Assembly (NCBI GenBank): GCA_030169165.1
Contig: CM058044.1
Location: 44,940,218-45,004,217 of the forward strand
From: Centaurea solstitialis
Taxonomy: Eukaryota; Streptophyta; Magnoliopsida; Asterales; Asteraceae
Length of the DNA: 64,000 bases
Direction of reading: 5' to 3'
A program made the position numbers and the translations under genes. Every line of letters begins with the position of its first letter. Within the stretch, counting starts at the first letter, position 1. Shown in pieces: positions 34,206-44,145 of this stretch. The notes beneath the pieces were generated by a model, which saw only the letters and a program-made list of their open reading frames with translations, did no database searches and was not told where the DNA came from.

Positions 34206-35306
34206 TTAAACTTTATCCATCGTTGAAGAACCGTGAATCGTATGCACTTGTGATAAGATGGGGTCGCTTTTAAGGAAGATGCTTGGTTCCTTGTTGACCT
34301 TTCCTTTCGGGGTACACATAGACTCGCCAAATCTTTGTGAACTGGATCCGATCGTTGAAGCATCCTCTTCTTCAACCGTCACCCACTCTCGAAAATTGAT
34401 AGGGGGTGGCAATTTGGTACAAAATACATCCTTGAGGTTCTTCCAAAGCCCTTCGTTAAACGGATTTTTCTTCTTCTCGTATCGATTTCGGAAGTTTTCA
34501 TACGTTGTCTGCAAAATACGTCATAAAAAACGTAACACTTTTCAGATACAATTTTAGATTAAAGTCACAGCTTCAAATTACTCTCTAAAAGAGCTCATAG
34601 GATGCGTTTGGTATGCACACAGGATATAAATGGACAGGACAAGAGAGGACAGGTTCATTTAGGAACATTAAATATTTTAGGAACTCAAAGAACCACCTAT
34701 TTTTGTGAGTATTTATAATGAATATTTTGTCACGTCATGACATTCATCATGAATACTCACAAAAATGGTGGTTCCTAAGTCCAAAATAGTCCAGGATCCT
34801 AAAAGAACCTCCCATGTATATATATAGAGAGAGAGGAGAGAGAGGAAAGTTCAAATGTGAACCACTTTTTGGTTGTGAACGTGAGGACAGCCGAGAGCGC
34901 GACACGTGGCGGCTTTGAGTGTGGTCCCCCTCTTTAATTCAATTCCCTCCCATGAATCTCGCCTAGTCATCCGTCTTGGATCTGACGTGGCACCTAGTCA
35001 TCTGTCACGTGTCGCGCTCTCGGTTGTCCTCACATTCACAACCAAAAAGTGGTTCACATTTGAACCCACCCCTATATATATATATATCAGGGTTCAAGAA
35101 AAAAAACTGAGGAACACCATGGTAACTTTTCATCTGGAGGTATCAGGTATGCACTTATGCAATCAAGTAATTTGTAACATGCATACATGCATAAAAACCA
35201 AAAAACAACTTAATTTACTTGTATACACAGTGCATATCGTTCAAACGAAAGGCTACGAGGGTTTTCGTAGTTTTCCATTCTTTTTAGGTTGTCGCTAGAA
35301 CCCTTT

Positions 35307-35342
<36 letters not shown>

Positions 35343-37026
35343 ACACACATATGATTAAAAGTGATCAAAAGTCCACACCCCTTCTTATGCTTCTTATCTT
35401 TTAACTCTTTTCCTCGCATGATCCTTTTTATGCTTTTATAAAATTGGGCGTAAGAATGTAACCTGGTTTGTCGAAATGAGGTAAAAATGGAAGATGCTGA
35501 GCCCGCCAACGAACCAAACGCAAACAAAGCAGTACGCCACGAGCACGACCAAAACCGAGTCTTTTGATACACTATTCCACAAACTCCCGCCTTGACGAAT
35601 TATATCGAGCAACGAAAACGTGAATACGTAGACACACAAGACCGTGGACGACGTGATGAACAAGATGAAGAACCGATAGTTGCGCTGCAAATCCATTATT
35701 AACCACGGTTACAACCAATTTTTTTCGACGGCCATAATTTCATCGGACAAAACAAAAGTTGACGGACTCACAACTCCGATACACTGCCCGACCCACGGGC
35801 AGTGGTGATCGAACCGTTGCACGCAGTTATTGCACACCGAGCAATGAGAGGCCCTCAACGGTCGGTACAGCATGCAAGTCTCGCAGTATTTGACTTTTAT
35901 CGACTTCCCGTTGACCAACATGTCTTTGACTCTCGGTATCCGGAGACTCAGCGGCGAACTGTTTAGCCAATTCGACGAATGCGACCGATGATGACTTATA
36001 GATTCTTCACATACCGGTGGCCGTGTGTTCCTACGAACGATTCCAGGATTTCTTCCGGATGTCATGAAGAGAAAAGTTAGATCCTGCTTACGGAAAGATG
36101 GTCAAATTCGTAAAAAAAAGTCGAAGGTCGAAAACGACGGGATCTCGAGAAACGATTCGGCGACTTACGAAAAGGGTGAGGACGATTCCTGCCGCCAGTA
36201 CTACGTATCCGAAAACGGTTTCGTCTTTCGTGACGTTGAGTAGCATTTTGATGCAGAAGGTTATCGCCGGAGCTGCGATAAGCAACGTCGATAGCAACAC
36301 CGAGCCAGCGTCCGGACCAAACACCAATCTACCGCCACAACAGAATATCTGAATAATGATGTAACGATTTTAAACAAATTCATGATTCAGCTCTCCGTGA
36401 GATTTTCGCTCACTTTTACGTTAAACCGCATTCAAGAAAAGCTTACGAGTTATAAATTCTCCAACCTTTTATGTTCACAAAAATGATTTAGCAATTAGCA
36501 AAGTGTTCATCCAAGAAACATTCATGTCTATTTTGACCCCAAAGAAGTCAAATGTTGACTATTTAAAAAAACTAAATTACTGCAGAAAACTGATGATTCT
36601 TCCACAAAAAGTGATGAAATCGTGATAATATCGAATCAATAGTTTAACATGTACCTAATTATCGATGTTTTTCCTAAAATACAATCATGGATTCATGTTA
36701 ATTGCATTCTTAAAAAGTCAAAAATTGACTTTTCCCCAAAAAACTGAAAGTACCCAAATTAGAATTCTGTATCGTTTATCTTCATAAATATCAATATTTC
36801 TCCCAAATATACATCTCAATTTTGACCTATTTCAAGTCAAAATTACACAATTTTCATAGAAAACAACGGAAAAGTAACGATTATGGAACCAAATTTGAAA
36901 AATTAAGCGAAAAATTGGGAGATTAATTAGAAGACTCACATTACGACCTTTCCAAACTTGATAAAGCCTCTTATTAGTCGTTGGAGGAGGAGGAGAAATG
37001 GAGTTCTGGTTATCGATTTCCTTCAT
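34206..37026 (-). CDS. DHHC-type protein S-acyltransferase (palmitoyltransferase)
   Basis: An integral membrane enzyme that transfers palmitate from CoA to protein cysteines through an acyl-enzyme on the DHHC cysteine. Exons 36940-37026, 36169-36348, 35772-36083, 35463-35684 and 34206-34508, all in phase 0, give 367 residues. N-terminal RLYQVWKGRN leads into the first spans with FCCGGRLVFGPDAGSVL. TSGRNPGIVRRN precedes the cysteine-rich domain (about 156-190), with VKYCETCMLYRPLRASHCS and an intact FDHHCPWVGQCIG (DHHC at 181-184). Two more spans follow, then TTYENFRNRYEKKKNPF and a hydrophilic tail. This layout is that of the plant PAT group with 'YQVWKGNN' starts. A paralogue lies head-to-head at 42048-48501 with the same exon plan (exon 4 is 222 bp in both). 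Intron 4 holds two microsatellite-linked MITEs. Confidence 0.93.
34615..34815. repeat. Inverted repeat in the DHHC gene intron 4
   Basis: 'ggaactcaaagaaccacctattttt' style sequence near 34679 is matched in reverse near 34760-34790 (TCACAAAAATGGTGGTTCCTAA) around a TCACGTCATGAC centre. It is probably an old MITE; no target duplication was identified. Confidence 0.45.
34842..35072. mobile_element. Micron-like foldback MITE, family A, in DHHC gene intron 4
   Basis: Begins GAGGAAAGTTCAAATG after a (TA)n(GA)n tract and ends GAACCCACCCC before (TA)n. Both arms keep the CACGTG core (GACACGTGGC and TCACGTGTCG). It has the same length (231 bp) and orientation as the 7052 copy. Confidence 0.82.
35088..35350. 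mobile_element. Family B foldback followed by a (CA)n microsatellite
   Basis: Begins CAGGGTTCAAGAAAAAAAAC right after (TA)n and ends CGCTAGAACCCT near 35304, then an (AC)n run to about 35350. The arms share 'ctgaggaacaccatgg' and 'cgagggttttcgtag'. Related to 23512-23743 and 44388-44675. Confidence 0.62.
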
Positions 37027-37065
37027 GCCTAGAAATTGAAAATTGGTGGCAACGATTATCGCCTC

Positions 37066-37105
37066 ATTCAGATTCAGATTCAGATTCAGATTCAGATTCA
37101 GATTT
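37066..37105. repeat. (GATTCA)n hexanucleotide microsatellite
   Basis: About six to seven copies of CAGATT/GATTCA in a row, some 40-80 bp upstream of the DHHC gene start codon on the minus strand, hence probably in its 5' leader. A likely length-variable site. Confidence 0.85.
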
Positions 37106-37629
37106 GGTTAAAGGGAAGAGGGGGAGATCGATAGGGGGGAATTCGACTTCAATCCTATCCCTCTCTCCCTCTTTTTTTTAATTCTATCTCGATTTCTCTG
37201 TTAGTATTCTAATGTTTATTCTTATTCTCTCTGAATCTATATCTATTTCCCCCTTTTCTACGATCAACTGTGAAATCGATCGGTTTTTTGTTTGTTTTTT
37301 CTTTCTCTTTCTCTTCCATCTTATGATCGATAGAATCGGAGGTTTCAATTTGTGCTAATTTTTCGTGGTGATGTGAAATTGTACATCGCATTTCTCCATA
37401 ACCTTCAATGGCGGAATCTAGGGCCAATCGTGCAACACTCAATTGCGGCCTAGAAAACTGCACTTAACTGGCAGCTTTCTAGTGACGAACTGACCTTCCG
37501 GAATTGCTGCTACTCCCACCATGCTTCACGTCGTCGGAGGTTTGCAGTCGCCGGAGTTGGACGGAGGTTTTAGAAATTTTCCGGCGACACCTAAACTTCA
37601 CTTTTGGTCCTTAAAGTTTGTTATATTAA

Positions 37630-38620
37630 GGGGGTGTTTGTTTTTTCCACTTATCACTTTTTCAGCACTTTTTGGGGGGAAATCACTTATTCAGTCAGTG
37701 ATTTTTCCATTCAGACTGTTTGTTTTATTTTTTTATTAAGTGCCACTTATCACTTTTTCACCACTTACTGAAAAAGTGATGGTAAAACCACTTTTTGTTC
37801 ACTTTTTCAGTTTTTCATCAAACTTGGACATGTTCGGATTGTTCACGAAGCTTGGACTTGTTTGGATTGTTCATTAAACTCGTTAAGCTTGTTTGGATTG
37901 TTCATTAAGCTCATTAAGCTTGTTTGGATTGTTCATTAAGCTCATTAAGCTTGTTTAAATTGTTCTATAAAGCTTATTAAGCTTGTTTAGATTGTTCTAT
38001 AAAGCTCATTAAGCTGCTAGATTGTTAAAGTTTACTATTGTACTGGATTGAGTTGACGTATTTCAGTTGATTTTAGTTCTTATGAATAATCAAATTCAGA
38101 TTCAGATGTTTGACAGTTTACAAAAACAAACAGTCTTTACATATTCAGATTCAGTCTTCAGCACCACCACTTAAGAGCATCTCCAACAGCTTTGTTAAAG
38201 TTTTTCTAAAATAGAGGATAAATAGTGAAAATTTCTAAAAGAATTATTTTTCATCTCCAACAGCATTGCTATTTTAGAGAAAGTATCATTACATTATATT
38301 ATTAAAATATTCTATAATTTATCATCCCAATGTATTTTAAAAAAATAACTAAATATATATTGATAAAGATTCAATTTCATTGGTTGGATTGAATAAAAAA
38401 TAGTTTCTCTCTCCTCATATAGAGATTTTAGAGAAATCTCTAAATTTAGAGAAAACTCAACTTTTTTCTATTTTAGCAATCACTTTAGCAATGCTGTTGG
38501 AGCATTTTAGAAGAAAAAAACACCAATTTTTCTAGTTTAGCAATGCTGTTGGAGATGCTCTAACAATCAGAAGTGGAAACAGATTCAGTCTTCAGCACCA
38601 CTTAAAAAACAAACAGCACC
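37630..38620. mobile_element. MITE with GGGGGTGTTTG ends, TAA duplication, carrying a nested MITE
   Basis: Begins GGGGGTGTTTGTTTTTTCCAC and ends AAAAAACAAACAGCACC, flanked by TAA (37627-37629, 38621-38623). Multiple 'aagcttgtttggattgttca' tandem units occur around 37850-38000. The internal segment 38175-38560 is a separate insertion. The words 'cagattcagtcttcagcaccac' occur on both sides of that insertion. Confidence 0.72.
38175..38560. mobile_element. Nested MITE, GAGCATCTCCAAC family, exact TAA duplication
   Basis: Begins GAGCATCTCCAACAGCTTTG and ends CAATGCTGTTGGAGATGCTC, with TAA on both sides (38172-38174, 38561-38563). At 386 bp it is a close relative of 27089-27466. Confidence 0.83.
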
Positions 38621-38634
38621 TAAAAGTGATACAA

Positions 38635-39896
38635 GGCATTGTTTGGTAAAAAAAAGCTAGCTTATAAGCTGACTTATAAGCTAGCTTATTTTCTGTGTAC
38701 ATGTTTGGTAAGACCAAAAGTAGCTTATAAGCTGACTTATAAGCTAGCTTATTTTCTGTGTACGGCTGTGTTTGGCAAGCATAAGCTAGCTTATAAGCTA
38801 GTCCATCCAAACATGTACCAGGAAGCTAGCTTATAAGCTAGCTTTTTGAAACACTACTTTGAGTAGCTTATGAGGAGCTTATTGTAGCTTTTTCCAATTA
38901 TACCCTTATTAATATTAGTTATTAAATTCAAAGATACCCTTTTTGGTCATTTTACATACTCATAAGCTAGTTTTTGCCAAACATAATTTGTTCAACAGCT
39001 AGCTTATCAGCTATCCGCTAGCTTATCTGTTATCCGCTAGCTTATCAGCTACCAGCTAGCTTATAAGCTACGCTTGCCAAACATAACCTACATGTTTGGT
39101 AAGACCAAAAGTAGCTTATAAGCTAGCTTTTGGATAAACTACTTTGAGTAGCTTATGAGAAGCTTTTTGTAACTTTTTTCAATTATACTCCTTATTAATA
39201 ATTAATAATAATTATTATATATTAATTAATAATTATTAGTTTTTAATAATTTAAAATAATTATTAATTAAATTAAATTATATCTTATATATTATTTATTT
39301 TTAAATGTTATTAATTATTATTATATATTATTTAATATGTTTAACTATCAAATAAAAATACAATAATTTTTAAAATGTTATATAAGTGAAACATGTTAAA
39401 TATTTTAATAAAAAAAATATTATAGTAATTTAAATTATTAGTAATTTAAAAATACAATAATTTTTAATATGTTAAGTTGATTAATTTTACTTTTATTATA
39501 TTTAATAGTAATTTAAATTATTAGTTAATGTGGATTTTTTCTAAAGTTTATTTTAACAAATTCTAAATTTATAGTGTGTATATATAATAATAATATCTAT
39601 ATTATTTTTTAACATATTATATTATTAGAAATTTATTTTAATTATATTATTAAATTTTATCTTAATTATATTATAAAGTACTTGTAATTGATTATTTATT
39701 AAAGATGTCCTTTTTGGTCATTTTACATACTCATAAGCTAGTTTTTACCAAACGTGACTTGTTCACCAGCTAGCTTATCAGCTACCAGCTAGCTTATCAG
39801 TCACCAGCTAGCTTATAAGCTATCAGCTAGCTTATCAGCTATCAGCTAGCTTATCAGTCATCAGCTAGCTTATCAGCTAGTTTACCAAACATAGCC
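38635..39896. mobile_element. Cluster of nested AGCTAGCTTATAAGC-family MITEs
   Basis: Begins GGCATTGTTTGGTAAAAAAAAG and ends CTAGTTTACCAAACATAGCC before TTA. Further ends inside (GGCTGTGTTTGGCAAGC near 38765, GCTTGCCAAACATAACC near 39085) show at least one complete copy within another. The centre, about 39185-39700, is extremely AT-rich with TTATTAATAA words. Many AGCTAGCTTATCAGCTA units repeat in tandem near 39000-39060 and 39765-39880. Confidence 0.7.
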
Positions 39897-40980
39897 TTAA
39901 GTAAGTTTAGAAATAGATTTTGCATTTTCCATTTTGCTTTGAAACTGATCTAACTAAAACCGGTTAAAAGTGTTTGTTAAATGAAAGATAAATTACTTTT
40001 ACCTTTTTGTCGTTGTCTTATATTATTTTTTTAACGTTTTGCCTTGACAAATCCCAACAAGGTTCATCGATAGCTAAGCAGGTTGCCCTGAATTAATGTC
40101 CAGTGGCCACAATCTATAAGCGTTTGAATTCGAACCTAGAATAAAATAGTTAACAAGCTACTTCTCCACAAGCCTTAACCAGTATGTCACAGTCTTATGG
40201 TTCACTCACTGTATTATATTATTGTAAAAGAGTAAAATGAAAATCACAATGACCAAAATTAGAGTTTGGTCTAAAAACTAGTATATTATATTTAACTTTG
40301 GTACAAGTACAACTTAACACGTGTAATGTGATACTAATATCACAATTAGACTAAATATAAAGATATCTTAATTAGATGACTGATATAATCTTTTATAAGG
40401 TAAAAGTTAATCAAGACAATATTATAAGTATAAAATATAGAACAAACCACAATTTTGATCTTTGCATTTTGTTGATTATAGCGGGGTTTTTCTTACAATT
40501 ACGATAATATAAAATATTCTTTGTGGTTTGTGAAAGTGTTTAATAGGCATTAAATTTCTCATCAAAGGAGGGTATTTTAGACATTTCCAAATTTCTATCA
40601 TTCCTCTTACAAAATAAAAATCTATTCTTAGTATATTAATTACTTATGCACACATACACATACATACTACACAAATACACAACTTCTTATCCCCCTTGAT
40701 TTGGAATTCAATTTAATGTGTACAGATACATGTCGAGTTTTTCAATTGATTATAGAGAAAGTTGGTGGTGCGATTGATCTCCACTATTCAACCACCATAA
40801 ACGTTGCCTAACACCTTTGCTTAACAGTTATGAATTAACAACCATTAGAGAAGGGACCAAATTTAGATGCTTTCACAAACCACAACGAAATCCCATGTTT
40901 TCAAAACTCCAGGGATGAAAACAACTACAACCGATGACTAGACGGACCAAAATCAAATTTTGCTCTAGGAAATAACATAG

Positions 40981-41734
40981 AGAGTAAATTCCAATTTTAA
41001 TCATTGGTTTGTTGTTTTTTCTTGATTTCAATCCTTACAAACTTTCTATTACAAAAAGGCATCTATGGTATCAAAAAGTGAATGGCTTCGGTTTTTTCCA
41101 CTCACGAAAGTTAATTTTATTCATCAACTCTCAGTCTCAGCTATACATGGGGAAGTTAACAAGTGAAATTTAATTTTCATGGGACTAAAACCAAACATTT
41201 TTTTAGTATCAACCAAGTTTTTTCTATAAAAAAACTTAGAGTAAATTACATATTTGGTCTCTAAGGTTTACACTTAACTACATTATTAGTCTCTATTTTA
41301 AAATAATTATAGATTTGATCCCTGTGGTTTACATTATTGGTTACTTAACCTAAATCCATGTGAAATCAATTTGTTAAGTATAGGGACCAATAGTGCAAAC
41401 CATATGGAGTACCAATAGTGCAATATAGTATAAACCATAGGAACCAACAGTGCTATATAATGTAAACCACAGAGATCATTTTTTTTATATTTTAAAACAG
41501 GGACCAATAATGCAATTATAGTCTTATGGGAATTGGCAACATTGACAGAAAGGGGAAAGGGTAGGAATCGGGCGAAAACCTGAACTACGCACATACATCG
41601 TTTATAACAACCTTAACCGCACAAGCCTGGGCTAGGTGTAAACCATAAGGACCAAATATGTAATTTACTCAAAAACTTATAAGGACAAAAACCGACAAAA
41701 ACAACAAACTACAAAACCAAAATTGCAATTTACT
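40981..41734. mobile_element. Mutator-like MITE (outer) with long inverted ends
   Basis: AGAGTAAATTCCAATTTTAATC at the left is matched in reverse by CAAAATTGCAATTTACT at the right. Flanks ATAACATAG and ACAACATAT agree at 7 of 9 positions, suggesting a worn 9-bp duplication. The typical 'ttggtttgttgtttttt...' end words also occur alone at 32435-32500. A second element sits inside. Confidence 0.6.
41239..41670. mobile_element. Mutator-like MITE (inner), exact 9-bp duplication
   Basis: Begins GAGTAAATTACATATTTGG and ends CCAAATATGTAATTTACTC, an exact 19-bp terminal inverted repeat. AAAAACTTA stands on both sides (41230-41238, 41671-41679). The 9-bp duplication is a Mutator hallmark. Interior words such as 'gtggtttacattattgg' and 'ccaataatgcaat' extend the arms. 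Confidence 0.85.
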
Positions 41735-42047
41735 GAACAACATATACCAACAGGTGTCGTCTTGAGGGAAAAAAACGTAAATGTTACCCGCGGGAAAATC
41801 GCTACGAAACTTGGAGCATCCGCCGTACCGAGGAGCTTCCATGGCCGGCAAACAGGAGGATATGGAGGTGTTATTAGCGAATCAGACCACCATTATCTGG
41901 TTTTCATCTCCTCCTATTATTGATTTATTTTCATCAATTCTATTTGATGTTTTTCTCATGGATTTTGAGTTAATAATCACAACAACAATAAGCAGAGAGT
42001 GTTTCGAAAACTCTAATCGGAATTTTTTCCAAGTGTGAAAATTTTCT

Positions 42048-43847
42048 ATGGCAGAAGAGGAGAAGAAGAAGCCAAAACGACTCTATCAAGTCTGGAAAGG
42101 AAGTAATGTAAGTTTTGATTAGAATTAGGTTTTAATTTTGTTTTTGTTAATTTCTAGTGTTTGATTGGGAATTGTTTGTAGTATTAGTAATTTTGATCTT
42201 ATACTAGCTGTGTATACCTTATTTGATTTGTGGATTAAGGACCAATGGCATCAAATTGGAGTTCATTTGCACTGAAATTTGGCTAGAAACTGTAGATGAT
42301 GGTTCTATGGTTAGATTGGTGGTAACTGATTTATGTTGCTGTTGAATTTTTATTTTATTATTATTGTTTCTGTTGCTTGTTAGCTCTAATATATGATAAA
42401 ATGAAACAAAATGTATATAAAGCTCAGTAGCATACTCAAAAGGGAACACTAGATAACATGGAGAACATTTTAAAAAACAAGAGAGGAACACTTGTTAGTT
42501 TTAGTGCTTTATGTTTCTAAATGATAGGTTGATGCTTACAGATGAGGAGCTCTCCCCCTATATAGGGTGCTCCAGCTCCACCATTTCATTAAATAATCTA
42601 AATTCATGTAGCTTTTAGGTTCTCATAAAATGTCTAAGCTTCATACATGTTTCATGAAGCTTGTACAACATATAAGAAGATCTACTACCGTGTATAGTGC
42701 ATTACATTACTCTAGAGTGCTCTCTGGCGTATGCCTTATTTGCGAACCTTTGGTGGCATATATGGATTTATGAATTTCAGTATGTTTCCTACCCACCAAG
42801 GAGTAGCAATATCAGTCAAAATAAGGATTAGTGTTGTGTCCCTTAACTTTTTTTTCTAAGTTAAGCAACTCAAAGTCTCAAAGTATCTATCCATGTGCTA
42901 AATGAAGTAACCGATGTTTTTCACGTCTTTCAAACCCATTATACTCTTTGGGTTTGGGTACTTCCGTCAACTTTGGAGCTTCCCAAACACTCTGCAATCT
43001 GATCAGTCTCCTCTAGGTCGGCCTTGATCTTGTCAATTGAAGTTTGACGATATGCCAAGCTCTCAAGCACCTTGCTTTGTTTGTATCTCCCTTTGAAGTC
43101 TTGCAGAATCCCATCAAGACACACCTTAACATTGGCTACAACCAACTTGTGTCACGCCAAATGGGCCTCAATGGTGGAGAGATATTTGGATCTTTCATGG
43201 CGAGCTTCCTTCTTTTAGTTCTCCGTAGCAGCGGCATCAACGTTGCTTGCCATCTTCACAACTTCAAAATGGAAGGCCTTAGAGACAACAATTTATGTCT
43301 TGTTGCATTAAGTAATCACTTACAAAGGAAACACCAGATAACATGGAGAGCACTCGAGGAACAAGAGAGAATTTTTTTACTTCTTACTCACAACTTGATG
43401 ATTACAAATGACGGGATTTCCTCCATTTATGAAAGGAACTCCACTTTTCCATGGAATAATCTAGACACATGAAGCTTCTAGGTCCTAACATATTCTAGCT
43501 TCCTACATGTTTCATGAAGCGTCTACAACATGCAAGAGAGACCAATACAATGTAGAAAACATTACATTGAATGCTTTCTTGGTGAACCTGTAGTTGCATA
43601 TTTGTTGGCATCACATATGTGGAGTATTTGGAGACAAAGAACTCAGGCCATCACCCAAAAAACTATCTCTGTAGGGACCTGATAAGGGAGCATAACCAGA
43701 TCAGGGTCTAAAGAAAGATCCTCAATTATGGGACTGGTTGAGTTTAAAAGAAAGATCCACCAGTAATAGGCTACTTTATTTATGTACTCTATAATTTCTT
43801 TAGGATTAAGTTCACACCTAATATATATGGTTCACAAATGAAAATCC

Positions 43848-43890
<43 letters not shown>

Positions 43891-44087
43891 GGGGTGGGTT
43901 CAAATGTGAACCACTTTTTGGTTGTGAACGTGAGGACAACCGAGAGCGTGACACGTGGCGGATGACTAGGCGCAATTCATGGGAGGGCATTGAATTAAAG
44001 AGGGGGACCACACTCAAAGTCGCCACGTGTCGCGCTCTCGGCTGTCCTCACGTTCACAACCAAAAAGTGGTTCACATTTGAACTTTC

Positions 44088-44145
<58 letters not shown>

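Noticed and set aside
42939..43145. 68-codon minus-strand frame as a gene
   Set aside because: No partner exons or start context and it is enclosed by diverged direct repeats; kept only as part of a relic.
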